Shown: positions 44,551-57,094 of the stretch, piece by piece
How the letters are laid out: each line of letters opens with the position of its first letter
How positions within the stretch are numbered: the first letter of the stretch is position 1
Source: Chrysemys picta bellii
Taxonomy: Eukaryota > Chordata > Testudines > Emydidae
Direction: 5' to 3'
DNA: 64,000 nt
Assembly (NCBI RefSeq): GCF_011386835.1
Contig: NC_088798.1
Coordinates: 8,804,001 to 8,868,000 of the forward strand
Translations under genes and position numbers: made by a program
The notes under the pieces: model-generated
Seen by the model: only the letters and a program-made list of their open reading frames with translations
Database searches by the model: none
What the model was told of the DNA's origin: nothing

Positions 44551-44902
44551 TCCTGGTACTGGGAGACTCCCAAATCAGAAAGGAAAAAATAAGATAGGGA
44601 AATAAAACCTTTAAAGAGTTACCTTTAAAGGCAAATATCCTAACTATCTAAAACTCTAATACGTACACAGATATTTACAGCCAAGCAAAAAGAGGATTTG
44701 TGAAAATGTGAATGGTGGGAAGCTCTGACTTGCAGTCATAGGTGGGTGAGAAGGAAATGAGTGGTAGCTGGGCCCGCTCTATCCTTTGTCCCCTCGGTAC
44801 ATGAGCACGAGGATACTTGCAGTGCATGTACAGCCCCAGTGGACACTGCTAGCCAGAAGATTGTGATCTCACATGGACAAGCACTCAAAGTAGTACTATC
44901 TC

Positions 44903-45161
44903 ATTTTTATTTTATATTTCACTAAGAAGTATGAGTCAAGTTTCCTGGTCTATTAATGCTGCTTTATTGGCATAAAGTAACGTTAAAGCCAGTTTATTGG
45001 ACCAGGGAAGATTTCTCCTACAGAAGGGAATCCATTGGTAGTACAGGAATCACTTTCAGCCAGGTGAAATGTTTTTCTATTTTCGGCTGGGGACTGGCCC
45101 GGTTGTCAGGCGTCCTCAGGATTAGCAAGTGGCTAAAAACCTTTGACCCACATCTGGTCTT
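44903..45161. other. No gene recognised
   Basis: Short spacer between the DIRS element and the hAT MITE. Confidence 0.4.
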
Positions 45162-45272
45162 GAGTTGAGTAGAGCCCTGCAAGGATACAAATTTTGTATC
45201 CGCATCTGATCTGCAAACATGGTCTGCGGATATCCGTGGATATCTGCAGATTTGCGGGCCTCTAGAGTTGAG
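45162..45272. mobile_element. hAT MITE, 95 bp plus perfect 8-bp target duplication
   Basis: The element is 45170-45264, with ends TAGAGCCCTGCA and reverse complement TAGAGGCCCGCAAA. GAGTTGAG is duplicated exactly at 45162-45169 and 45265-45272. The interior consists almost entirely of repeated GGATATCCG/GCAGAT/GCGGAT words. Confidence 0.93.
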
Positions 45273-46917
45273 TGCCTCAGTCTTTTAAGGAACAATTTGC
45301 TTCTCTAATATCTATGTTCTCTTCTATTATCAAATTGATGTATAGTAGAGTGTTCTTGGAAATAGATCTAGACAGACTATACCCTTATAATTCCCCCCAT
45401 TAGTGGGAAGCATCCTCTTGTCTTTCAATTCTTTGCCTGACATAACTGTTGTCTTCCAGTTTTACGTGGAAAAATTTGTTTCCCTGAAAAGACAGAATAA
45501 GAGAGGCCTAGGTGATTAGTCCTGGCTAACTCCCAAAAAGTTTGTAGTACTTCCAACTGGTAGTCACATTAGCGCACATAATCTAAACTACGACTGTACC
45601 AGCACCATCACGATCCTGCTCCCCCTCTGTACTTCAAGGTGTTTTTTCTCAAAATGCCTTCAGAAGACCCTAATCCTCCCCTATGCTTACCTGTACCACA
45701 ACTCTCAGACTTGGGCAATAACAGCACATTGTATATATAGATGCAAATCTCCTAATGCCTAGTGATCTCAGATTCTAAACAGAATTCTCATCCTGATGGG
45801 GGCATCATGTATAAGTCTTTCTTCACCTTGTCATACTTAGTTCTACCTCTGACTACTTAGACTTCTTAGTCATACTTAGTTCTACCTCTACTATTGTCTC
45901 CTCTTCTTCCTTCTCTGAATTTACCCTCTAAACCGTTAATTAACAACATTATATTTATAGTTTTATTAATCTAACAACTTGGTAAAATACAAAACTTTAA
46001 AAGAGTTATACATTTATATAAACTCTAAATCTAAAAGAAGGAAACTTACAAAAATACTGTAATATCGATGGTGTATACAAATTTGGAATAATTACACTGC
46101 AGTTACACCAGAGTAAGTGAGGTAAGAACCAAACCATATGTGTGTGTCTAATGTAAAAAACATATTTTTAATTGAATTTCTCCTCTTTCCCTCTCAAAGC
46201 ACTCTCTCCTTTCCAACTACAAACTGATAAGAGAGCATCAACAAGATGCCACCCGCCCCACTTTCAGGTGCAATGAGCTAAAAATTCTCATATCTCATTC
46301 AAACCCATTTTCAAACCTTTACAAGTTTGCTAGAAAGTGACCATTCATACAGGGGTTTGTATTTGCATAAATACAAATTTAATATTTGTGCAAATGCTTT
46401 TAAATTTATAGCTTGAAATTCACACCCACACCAGACTGATAGGAAAGTCTAGGAAATGTATGAACCGGAATGGCAGTATTTATCCAGGAATGGTTTATAC
46501 TGCTCTAGTATTTACCCATTTAGCAGGCTTTTCTAGTGTACTTAAGAGCCAAGTTCTGCCTTCAGATACACACACAACTCCCACTGATGTCACTGACCTC
46601 ACTGATAACAATGATAGTTATGTGCATGTATCTGAAAACAGAATTTAGCCTTTTCATATAGCGTTGGAGTTGCAAAGTAAATTGATACAAGTATGTGAAC
46701 TGAATATTGACCTAGTATTGTACTACCCCTTATTGAAATACATCATTATTGTTTCCTTTTATGCCTACTCTAACACTAAAGCGAACATATGTGTCCCCCT
46801 CCAGGGTAGGGCTCACTGGCTTCATCTCTAGCACACTTAGTTTGCTAGGTCCACTGCAGGCTGAGTTAGTAGCAGAAGAACTAGATATGGGGACAGAGTA
46901 GGCAACACCTACTCTAC
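45273..46917. other. No gene recognised; direct repeat and old repeat traces
   Basis: A near-exact 26-27 nt direct repeat lies at 45833-45858 and 45868-45895 (words CATACTTAGTTCTACCTCT). Old-repeat traces are near 46090 (GTTACACCAGAGTAAGTGAG) and 46540-46660 (CAAGTTCTGCCTTCAGATAC). No exon supported. Confidence 0.45.
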
Positions 46918-46918
46918 T

Positions 46919-47368
46919 CTGGCGACACCATCAGAGGACCCAACCACATCAGCCACACCATCAAGGGCTCATTCACCTGCACATCCACTAATGTTATATA
47001 TGTCATCATGTGCCAGCAATGCCCCTCTGCCATGTACATTGGCCAAACCGGACGGTCCCTCTGCAAAAGAATAAATGGACACAAATCGGACATCAGGAAT
47101 GGTAACATACATAAGCCAGTAAGTGAACACTTCAATCTCCCTGGTCATTCTATTACAGATTTAAAAGTCACTATCATTGAACAAAAAAACCTTCAGAAAC
47201 AGACTTCAAAGAGAAATAGCAGAACTAAAACTCATTTGCAAATTTAACACCATTAATCTGTGTTTGAATAGGGACTGGGAGTGGCTGGCTCATTACAGAA
47301 GCAGCTTTTCCTCTCCTGGAATTGACACCTCCTCATCTATTATTGGGAGTGGACTACATCCACCCTGA
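46919..47368 (+). pseudogene. PLE-4 GIY-YIG nuclease, one frameshift
   Basis: Reads STNVIYVIMCQQCPSAMYIG then QTGRSLCKRINGHKSDIRNG. The usual arginine in SLRKR is Cys here. A seven-A run at about 47183-47189 shifts the frame; the adjacent frame continues FRNRLQREIAELKLICKFNT and LNRDWEWLAHYRSSFSS to the stop at about 47368. The RT is absent. Confidence 0.88.
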
Positions 47369-47471
47369 TTGAATTGGCCCTGTCAACACTGGTTCTCCAC
47401 TTGCGAAGTAACTCCCTTCTCTCCATGTGTCAGTATATAATGCCTGCATCTGTAACTTTCACTCTATGCAT

Positions 47472-47510
47472 CCGAAGAAGTGAGGTTTTTACTCACGAAA
47501 GCTTATGCCT
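47472..47510 (+). ncRNA. Hammerhead-like motif in PLE-4
   Basis: CCGAAGA, stem II GTGAG/CTCAC around a 7-nt loop, GAAA, GC-TTAT-GC, then CT where other copies have TC. Loss of the U16.1 pairing makes cleavage unlikely in this copy. Confidence 0.5.
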
Positions 47511-47557
47511 AAATAAATCTGTTAATCTTTAAGGTGCCACCAGATTCCTTGTTGTTT

Positions 47558-48027
47558 TCCTGGACAGTTTTTCTTTGACTCATACCTGGTTCTGAGCATT
47601 TTGTTTCTGTTATATGTATTACTTCCTCCATAAAATATAGATGAGTTGTGTTCAGGAGTTTTAAGGGTGAAAGACTGTATACAGCTTCACTCAGACATAT
47701 GTTTGGGGGGAGGTGAGGAGAAGAGAAAGCAAGAAAGACTGCTTTCCTTTGACTTATCCAATTGTTAGTGAATTTATGAAGTCTTTATTAATAAGTAGTA
47801 AAGTTTGCACACTGTCTTTAAAGACAGGATTGTAGTAAATTTATCAAGGAAAACAGTAAAAGTTTATGTTTTGTGTGTTTTATTTAAAAAGGTAAGCTTG
47901 TTTGCAGTATATTGTGGGATACATTTTCAACAGCCAAGACCCAGCTCCCCATATTTTGGATGTACTTTATGCCCTCACATCCGGTAGCCAGAGGTATAAA
48001 ATAGGGGTACAATTTTGCAGATACAAA
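47558..48027. other. No gene recognised
   Basis: Nothing recognisable between PLE-4 and the minisatellite. Confidence 0.4.
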
Positions 48028-48111
48028 GGAGGCCACATGTCTGAAAAAGGAGGCCACATGTCTGAAAAAGGAGGCCACATGTCTGAAAAAGGAGGCCACA
48101 TGTCTGAAAAA
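48028..48111 (+). repeat. Four perfect tandem copies of a 21-bp unit
   Basis: Copies start at 48028, 48049, 48070 and 48091, each GGAGGCCACATGTCTGAAAA plus one A, with no difference between them. The unit is a multiple of three and reads GGHMSEK in one plus frame, but the surrounding 130-codon frame has no recognisable homology and is probably chance. Perfect identity implies a recent expansion. Confidence 0.97.
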
Positions 48112-51100
48112 AGTGTCCTTATCTTTAGTCAGATGCATGTACTACCCTCCACCATTAACATAGCTACAAATAAACTCACAGTCATATACTCATATAACAG
48201 CTGCAGTCTTCTGGATGAGGCAAAAAAAAATAAAAATCTACCTACCAAAACATTCGGTCACCCTGCAGTATTCACTAGCCTACAACCACTATGATTGGCG
48301 ACATGTTGAGAGATTAAATATTCTGGTAGATAGAAATATTCAGAGCAAATGAGAATATGATTTAGAAGAGAACAACTCAGTGACCAATGCCATATGGTAA
48401 TAGCAGTTAAATCCATAGTCATGCGCAAGAAAACAGCGAACATTCTTCATACAGAAGTCTTCAGCATTTTGTAGAAAGAAGAGAAGTGTTATATTCTACC
48501 TGCAGCACGCTCCATTAAAAGAGAACTGAAGTGATGGGAACTATATAAATATTTACTCAATGATTTGATATATGCATTTTTTAACTTAACAGACTTTTTA
48601 AAAATACCTGTAAGTGTTTTGATCTCCCCATTCAGTGGAACAAATCCTGCCCCAACTCCTGTAGAGGATCCTAGACACAGCAGAACTAGTGCTCTGAACA
48701 AAGAAATCCTGGGTCACCAAATTTGGGGACTAATTTAGCCAGTTTGTTCTGAATTAAAGTTTGTACAGGGACTGGATGTTTGAGATGGATTTATTTTGTC
48801 CTTAAGTCATACCTTCCTGATTTTAAATGGCATAATTGTATAGAGATTTTTTAACTGAGCAATCAGAGGCAGAATTAGGTACCTACCCAAAGATCTCCAG
48901 TTAAAAAAAAAAAGTGCCAACCTCTCTCTGTCCCCCTTCCTCCTCCAGACTTAATCTATAACCCACTGAAGTCAATGGAAAGACACACATTGATTTAAAT
49001 GGGCTCTGGTTCAGAGTCTATATGACCTGGCACCAGACTACTAAAAACAGAACTTTATCTTGTCTCTCAACCTTCATACGGTCCCCAGTTGAAACTATGA
49101 GCTGAATTTTTAAATCCAGACTCAGCTTGTACCAGCTGAACCCCCAACCTCCTGTATTTATGCACAGTTTGGACAACTACATGGGCAGCTGCTCATTTGG
49201 ATATGCAGTTACCTAGTTAGCCTATGGAAATATCCCATCTGAACAAACCATGCACCTTCTTCGGACACATTTCCTGCTTTGGCATAGGAATATTATTAAA
49301 TCCTCTCACCATTAAGGTTGCCTTCCTAGTTGCAATCACTTCAGATTGAAAACTTCATGAATTAAGGTACTTATTAAGGGCCAAACATGCTCCCTGGCAC
49401 AGGCACTGAGCCTAAATAGCTGTCTTGAGCACTGGAATTCTACAGGGGAAAGGGAAAATGTATCTTCCTTTAAAATATGGGGTGGAGTCATGCTGAGGAG
49501 GTTACTTTAGCCTTCATTCTGGAGTAGGCTCTCTGGCTCTAATGTTCCCTCTTTTCATGGGAGTTGGACTTTAGGATAAATATAATGGTAGATACTCTGA
49601 TCTGGCCCCATCCATTAGTCCCCTCCTGTCTTGCTCCCAAGCACTTCATGAATACAGTCATGCACAGAGACCTTGCAGAATTGAACTTCCCGTCATGAAG
49701 GTATTGAGCATCTTCAGGGACAGCCTCCATTCTCAGAGGATTCAGCATAGACATGGAAGAGGAGATAAGATTTACGCAAATGAAGCCATATCTATATTTC
49801 TTCCCTGAAAAGTGATTAGCAGTCATTTCATAGAGTTCCTCCCATGTGCTCCTTTCCTTTACATCCTGACATCTCACATCTTGTTTTATCCAGGGCAGAC
49901 ACCCCCCCAAAAAATAAACCCAACCAACCACTACCTCTCTTCATTTATTTGCATTTGACTTCCAGAGAGCCATTAAATATCAGTTAGAGCCACAACATTT
50001 AGGAAACTTTTGTCCTATGTGAAGGTCACAAACAGGATACAAAAGCTTTGAAAGCTAGTATTTTGGGATGGATTAAACTGGCCATTAAAGAAGCATATTC
50101 CACTTCCAGAGAAGTATCTCCAGAAGAAATTCTGGTCCATTCAACCATACCAGTGGCAGCCAGAAGGACAGAGAAATAAAGTGCCTTATAAAATTTGCTG
50201 GCTTGACACTAGGCTTCCTATCATTCTTTCAGCAAACACTAGAAAATGAGGATACAAGAACCTGATGGAGTCTGCGATCTTGCAAACCACTCACTCTGTT
50301 TTGAGTTCACAAATTTTGCAAAACTTTTTCAAGTTTGCAGTTTTTGGGGGGAGGGACCTGTAATTCACATGTACTTGTTTTCAAGGGTGATTCCATTTTA
50401 AAAAACATTTTTCTAATTAAAGAGAAGCCTGTACTGTGCAATAGGGATAAAAGAACACCAGCCAAAAGGTAGGCTGGTAGAAGTCAGTTTCTTCAACTAT
50501 CTAGAACCAACTTTGTGTAATCTAATGTAACCTAATTTTTCCATCACCTACCAACTTTAAAGTTACTCTATATCTGACTGATTTTTCAATAGTTTCTAAC
50601 AGGATTTTTTTTTTCAATTTTAATCTGCTTTGTAAGACTCAAATTGCTGCTGGAACATACAATGCAGTGGCAGTAAAACAGCTCTGTTCACTTGAGTCAA
50701 TCTCTTCCATAGCACTAAGCCTGAACAGACAGGCCTGGAACAAGGCAGGTCCAGCAATAGGCAGTTCCACTGAATCTTTCTTTCCTTCCCTTACAGAGTG
50801 GCTCCACTACTGAGCTCCATCTGCAATGCATCCTCCCCCCACATGTGGAGAAATGGTTGTTAAGTCTACCTAACTGGACAGGATCACAACCTCCCAGAAG
50901 GTAAGATGTGTGGAGTTGAATATAAAGTGTGGTCTAAGTTCAGGGTCCTCAAACCACCTACCCAGTCACCCCCATCTTTTTTATAGGAATTTTGGGCAAA
51001 TTTGGATATGTTGTTTCAGTAGCAAAATTCCATGAATCTCAAAGGGAGCAAGAGCAGGTCCTTTCTATTTTGACATATTTTCCAATACTCTACTTAAAAG

Positions 51101-54100
51101 TTAGTATATTCATTCACCTATCTATTACTCTGAACATTAGTGAATCATGCCTATTGTACCGCTATTTATATTTTCCTCCAAGAAACATAAATATAACTGA
51201 ATGACTTCAGCAGAAATTTCTCTTTTAATCAAAAAGAATAACAAAACAGTACATGGAGGTAATTTCCTGGTATGAAGATGTTAGCCTAAATGTTTTGATT
51301 GCATTATGTCAATTTCATAAAATGGAATTTCTAGATTATAAAAGCATCTTGAGCAGATTACAAAATCCTTAAGTGCTGGATATCAGTAATTCAATAAAGT
51401 CAATAGGAAGCTGACATTATACTTTTTCCATCTCATCTATGATTTACTCAAAAGCTCTACCTAGGTTTTATATTTCTATGATTTTGTGTATTATTTGTAT
51501 AAGCAACACTTGCAGATTATGAGTTTAACCAACTTCAGACACTGAAACGACATATAGTCTACTTCAAGTTTAACTTTATCAGCTTCCTCCACTATAGTTT
51601 TGACCTAGTTGGCCTTAGTTAATAGAACAAACTGTAATTTAAAGTAGGACACATTTAAGATGTAATAAAGAAATTGTATTTCACTTATAATGTTACAGTT
51701 GCTTGTCAAAGAAAATTGTTTAAGCAAGTAATTCTGAAAGTAATTTTACCTATTAAGTGCCAAGTTATGCATAAGAGGGGGAGGATGCCCCATGCTCAGG
51801 GGCAAGCCACAATTGCAGTTAGAGCACTGTACTCTATATAAAACAGAATAATACACTACAAACTACAATAACAGTGTAGTCAGGTTAACAGGGTACAGAG
51901 AAAAAGAGGCACATGGCATCAAAATTAGAAGCTTCAATAGACCAAGTCCTGAAGTCCTGACTTAGTCTGTACTCAATCAGAATTCTAGTTGAAGAATATT
52001 TAGAACTCATATAGCACGTCTGATCCATACAGCTCAAAGCGCTTTACAAAAATAGGCATTGAAGTTAATAGGAAATTTGCCTGAGGAAGAAATGAGTAGC
52101 ATTTGTCTCAATAAGACGCAAAAACGTCTAGTGTTAAGCAGATCTAATACATTATATAAGGAAGCAAAGATAAAAGCATCACTGTATCCTGTAATACTGC
52201 AGCAGATACTGTAATAAGAACGGTATATGAACATTTTTTTCAGGTCATGATTAGGATTTTTTAAAAGTAAGACATAGTTTCCTAGTATATAGTTTTACTA
52301 TTGTTTACATCAGAGATTGTGAATGGGATGGGAGGTCCACAAGACAATCATAAAAACCCACTGGCAACCACGGCAATTGCTTATGTGGAAAAGTAATATT
52401 GGGAAAGTATTTAATGTAATTTTAGCTGTCTTTATGAAATTTAGCAGCTGGAAACATTAGTTCAGCCAGATCTCCAGACCACTGGCAGTCCACAGATCAC
52501 AGTTCTGAGAATCTCAGCCAACAATATACCAGAGGTTCCCAAGGAGACTAAAGAAGTTAGGCACCCACTTCCCACTGAAATTCAATGTAAGTTGGACACT
52601 TAATCTCCTTAGGTGCCTTTGAAAATCCCAGTCATAAGGTATATCATTGACGACAATTGTATATTTGCACTTGAGATTATATTATGTATTGTCAATTTTT
52701 CATATGTGTATTCCTTTTAATGTTGTAATTTTCTTCGGGGGATCACAGGAGTCTCAAGACTCCTGCCTAACATGCTGGCAGATACACACATTTCAGGATT
52801 AATGAAAGCTTGTTTATTGTAGTTCTAATACTACTTTGAGAAAACTAGTTGTCAAAAAGAAAAAAAAACACACAAATAAAACCAAACCACACAACCACCA
52901 CCAAGAGAAAGGTTAGGGATGGCAAGATAAAATTATTCTACATGAGTAATTCTCTTTGATACCTTTTATAGTAAGATTTTATTTTACAGAAGTCAGCAGA
53001 GGAAAACTGTTTTTCATCAGATGATTTTAAATTAGGGGTTCCTGAGTGCCAGAGCCATCTTAACTAACTTCATGATAACATACGTGTATACCCTCAATTA
53101 ATACATTGATTGAAAGAGTACTTTTTTACCTGTAACAAGATCAGTTTTGCCATACCTACAAGGACAAGATAACCATTCAACATTACTTGAAGAATTGGAC
53201 ATGATAAGCGCTTGGGAAATGGACTTGACATTTACTAGCTCAAAGTCTAAGCCCACTAGTTAGAGTGAAAAATGCCTGCACTGGCAGAACCTCCAAAGCC
53301 ACATCCTCTGCAATTTAAAGGAATGTGCCTTTTATGATTCATTCATCGTATGGTATATTTATACAATGTGCCAAACAACTGTAGCTTGTGTTCCTGATTT
53401 TCTTTTACCTTCTTTCCCTTCCTGGCTGCGCTCTTTCCTTCCTATAAAGGAATACCTTTTCCTGTATTGATTTTTTGGGAGTCTATTGTTTCCTCTTTCT
53501 TTCCTTACATTACATGCTTTCCTCCTGCCCTTGATTTTCTCTGTTCCCCTTCTCTTGCCTCAGAGAGCTCTCTCTCCTTCAATATCCCACTACTCTTATA
53601 TAATTTATCAGTTTCTATCTCTCCCACGTCCTTGCAGCCATAACTTTACTCCCATCCATTTTTTTATGCATAGGCTTTGAAATAATTAGCAGACACCCTG
53701 TTAATAAGTAAACTAAACTAAAATGATGAGCCCCGTTGTCCAGGGAAAATATGCAGAGGAGAAGCCAAGTCACTCTGCCCACCCGTGTGTGGATAGTTCT
53801 ATTACTTCTTTAAATCAGTATCAAGAAGCTAGGCAGGAGGGGCTGGGAAGACTCTGCTTCATTGTAGAAAGAGAATAGATTTAGAGATAAAACTACCTCT
53901 CTTTTTCTAATAAGGTCATATATTCCTTCTTAGAGGAGAGGAACTCCTATGACTTTTTCCATTGCATCTAACACTTCCACTTGTTGGGAAAGAAGAAGGT
54001 GCTTGGATTCCTATCAGGACGCTGTTCTTGGACCCTATTTGGAGTCTCCATATTTTGTTGCCTTCAGCTAATAAATGAGAAGAGGATGTTGGTGGGAGGT

Positions 54101-54692
54101 TTCTGCTAATCAGTTCCTCTCCACCTTTGGGTGCTACTCTTCAGTGAATAGCTCCATTGCCTACCCCTCCCAGTATTCATGGCTCTTAAGCAGCACCAGA
54201 GTAAAGAGGGACCTGATCCTTGACAGTTTCACTCCTGCCCAGCTCACTTTCATCTGAGGTCCTACCAAACCTACATTATTCCAAGACATAATCAAAGCCC
54301 ACAGCAATTCTAATATCTAGCCAAAGCCACAGCACCATGCAGATTATTGCATGAGGCAGCCAGTGAGCCTCCAACATGATCCCAAGCCTTCCTGTGAATC
54401 TAATACCCTTCTGCCCTGAAGATGGGCTGGTGCCTAATTTTAAGGAAAGGGGGACCATTACCCAACTCCCAATCTCAGCAGAGGTGGGAGAAGTAACTAT
54501 CTACCTTCCCCTCTTTCATTTTAGTCTAACCCCAACTGCCTGATGTGGCAATCCTGAATAACAAACATCAACTAAGTGAACCACAAACCTGTGCATATTC
54601 ACCAACAGACTGAACTGCTGACCAGGGAAACCCATACAATTACTTCAGAGCCCAGATATACACAAATGGCTGTAACTGTGAGAACCTGTCCT
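48112..54692. other. No gene recognised over 6.6 kb; unique AT-rich DNA
   Basis: No autonomous element or exon was recognised. Traces of ancient repeats occur at about 52005-52070 (CTCAAAGCGCTTTACAAAAA, L2/MIR-like) and 52550-52640 (CCACTTCCCACTGAAATTCA, TAGGTGCCTTTGAAAATCCC). This is the longest repeat-poor interval in the window and the likeliest place for conserved non-coding sequence, which cannot be judged from one genome. Confidence 0.45.
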
Positions 54693-55718
54693 ATAGAATC
54701 ATAGAATATTAGGGATGGAAGAGACCTCAGGAGGTCATCTAGTACAATCCCCTGCTCAAAGCAGGGCCAACACCAACTAAATCATCTCAGCCAACGCTTT
54801 GTCAAGCTAGGCCTTAAAAGCCTCTAAGATGGAGATTCCATCACCTCCCTTGGTAACCCATCCCAGTGTTTCACCACCCTCCTGGTGAAATAGTGTTTCC
54901 TAATATCCAGCCTAGACCTCCCCCACTGAAACTTGAGACCATTGCTCCTTGTTCTGTCATCTGCCACCACTGAGAACAGCCGAGCTCCATCCTCTTTGAA
55001 ACCCCCCTTCAGGTAGTTGAAGGCTGCTTTCAAATCCCCCCTCACTCTTCTCTTCTGCAGACTAAATAAGCCCAGTTCCCTCAGCCTCTCCTTGTAAGTC
55101 ACGTGTCCCAGCCCCCCAGTCATTTTCGTTGCCCTCCGCTGGACTCTCTCCAATTTGTCCACATCCCTTCTGTAGTGTGGGGGGACTAAAACGGGACAGA
55201 ATACTCCAGGTGTGGCCTCACCAATGTCGAATAATCACTTCCCTCGATCTGCTGGCAATGCTCCTACTAATACAGCCCAATATGCCATTGGCCTTCTTGG
55301 CATACTTTTTTAACTTGCTGGCAAGAATACTGCGGGAGACCGTATCAAAAGCTTTGCTAAAGTCAAGATATATCACATCCACCGCTTTCCCCATATCCAC
55401 AGAGCCAGTTATCTCATCATAGAAGGCAATCAGGTTGGTCAGGCATGACTTGCCCTTGGTGAATCCATATTGACTGTTCCTGATCACCTTTCTCTCCTCC
55501 AAGTGCTTCAAAATGGATTCCTTGAGGACCTGCTCCATGATTTTGCTGGGGACTGAAGTGAGGCTGACCGGGTTCTCTTTCTTCCCTTTTTTAAATATGG
55601 GCACTATATTTGCCTTTTTCCAGTCGTCCAGGACCTCCCCGATCGCCACGAATTTTCAAAGATAATGGCCAATGGCTCTGCAATCACAGCCAACTCCCTC
55701 AGCACCCTTGGATGCTAA
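54693..55718 (-). mobile_element. CR1 LINE copy E, internally deleted
   Basis: Same subfamily as copies A and B. The minus strand reads [60 protein letters not shown] and motif [21 protein letters not shown]. At about 55300-55306 KLKK joins directly to [20 protein letters not shown], removing RT motif B through FADD while staying in frame. After a small deletion near 55222 it continues [20 protein letters not shown] to GLPREVMESPS and the 3' tail at 54693 (ATAGAATCATAGAATATTAG on plus). Confidence 0.93.
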
Positions 55719-57094
55719 CCCATTTAGCCATACTGACAGAGCTACAGGAAAAACGATTTTCCATGTAACAAATAACCTGATGAGAAGTGTAGGGGAGGTC
55801 AGGACATAAAGAGGACTGTGTCTCCTAGGGGCTGTCATTTTGAGTGGAAGAATCCTACTGTACCCCAGCAAATCCCACCAATTGCTAGTAGCACTGGTAC
55901 TGGCCACCATTAGCCTCTCTCAACAGGGAAGGCTTCTATCGCCTGGCAGTTGCCATGACCATCCCCTGCCTTCCACTCCCTGGTGGTGTGTGGGTCCTGT
56001 TGTGTAAGCCCACAATCCAGTCAACTAAAGATATTGGTTAACATTAACAGAGAATCTCCCAGGCATAGGTATTAGATGAATGTTTATTGGTCTAGTAAGT
56101 GATGGCAACAAATCTCTCATTAGCTTAAAACTGTAGCTATTGTACGGTAGATGTGTTTAATTCTGCCATTCTCTTCCTACACTGAGTTATACTAAGTGGT
56201 GTATCTAAGCAACTTTGCTTCTTTACACACTAATCATTTTCAAATCAACATCTACATCCCTTTGTCAATTGGCCCTCCTTTATTAGTATCCCTGAGTGGA
56301 TATGAATATTATAATTTCTACTTTAAAAGTGTTCTCAAAAATAAAGAATGTGGAGGATCAACATGTCAGCTTGCACACCAGTAAGAGACTATATCACTCA
56401 TCAGTTCTTTTAAGATTTGTGATTCTATTGAGATGCTATGTATTGAAATATCTCACAAACATGGAAAGGGCGGTCTCCAGTGACAACAATATGTCAACGA
56501 TGTCAAAACACTGTCAAATAAAACTGCTATTCTTACTGTTCAGACTTTATCAGCATGTAGTTTCCACTGTTATTTTGTAATTGTCACTATGTTTTCATAG
56601 TTCCAGCCCTACATGATTAATAATTTTACACACACTTCCATTCAGATATAACATAGGAATGTTTCTGAACATTCAAGAGCTATACTCTTCATAACACAAG
56701 ACCAATTTTTTCCTCTTTAATATGTATAACTTTTTATTTGTGTGCCAAAGAAAACATCTTGTGTAATTTCTTTGTTTACTCGGTGTTAAAATGACATTGT
56801 ATGAAGACAGCAGAGTACAGTGTAAAGCTATATGAAATGTTTGCATTGAAATTGAAGACAAAAAATTGAATATTACAGCATTAAAGTATGAAATCAAAAA
56901 TTGTCCTATTTTTGTTGAAAAAAAAATTGGGACAAAGTCATCACAACATTTTGACACAAAAATGGGCTGCCTTTGAATAAAACTGAAAACGACTAAAATG
57001 CACTGGATTATTGGTGAAACATTAGCAAAAATCACTCAAAATGAAATTCCAAACACATCTGTTAAAATTTCTCAATTTTGCATGGGTCCTGCTG
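55719..57094. other. No gene recognised
   Basis: AT-rich unique DNA; nothing recognised. Confidence 0.45.

Larger units (their letters stand above)
40320..44902 (-). mobile_element. Degenerate DIRS-type retrotransposon (gag, partial RT, RNase H, tyrosine recombinase)
   Basis: The minus strand, read from about 44902 down, has the order expected of a DIRS element: 5' terminal region, gag, RT/RNase H, tyrosine recombinase. Each domain survives only as short frameshifted runs. The 5' end text (reverse complement) includes TGGCTAGCAGTGTCCACTGG and CCTCGTGCTCATGTACCGAG, which resembles turtle DIRS termini as I remember them. The RT core is missing. A non-autonomous DNA element is inserted at about 44290-44550. 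DIRS elements integrate with a tyrosine recombinase rather than a DDE integrase. Assignment is by recognised motifs only, without a database search. Confidence 0.8.
46918..47557 (+). mobile_element. Penelope-like element PLE-4, 5' truncated
   Basis: Begins within the linker (CCCAACCACATCAGCCACAC), then encodes GSFTCTSTNVIY and the GIY-YIG nuclease, and has the 3' UTR and hammerhead-like motif. It ends in AAGGTGCCACCAGATTCCTT near 47550 without the last 40 or so nt of the usual 3' end. It belongs to a different subfamily from PLE-1 and PLE-2, closer to PLE-3 (HYRSSFSS C-terminus). No target duplication or inverted arm was found. Confidence 0.9.

Noticed and set aside
48028..48111. CRISPR-like array
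   Set aside because: Units are contiguous with no spacers, only four copies, in a vertebrate-type sequence.
47902..48294. 130-codon frame with repeated GGHMSEK heptapeptide
   Set aside because: The repetition is explained by the 21-bp minisatellite; no homology, no splice context, and the opposite strand is equally open.
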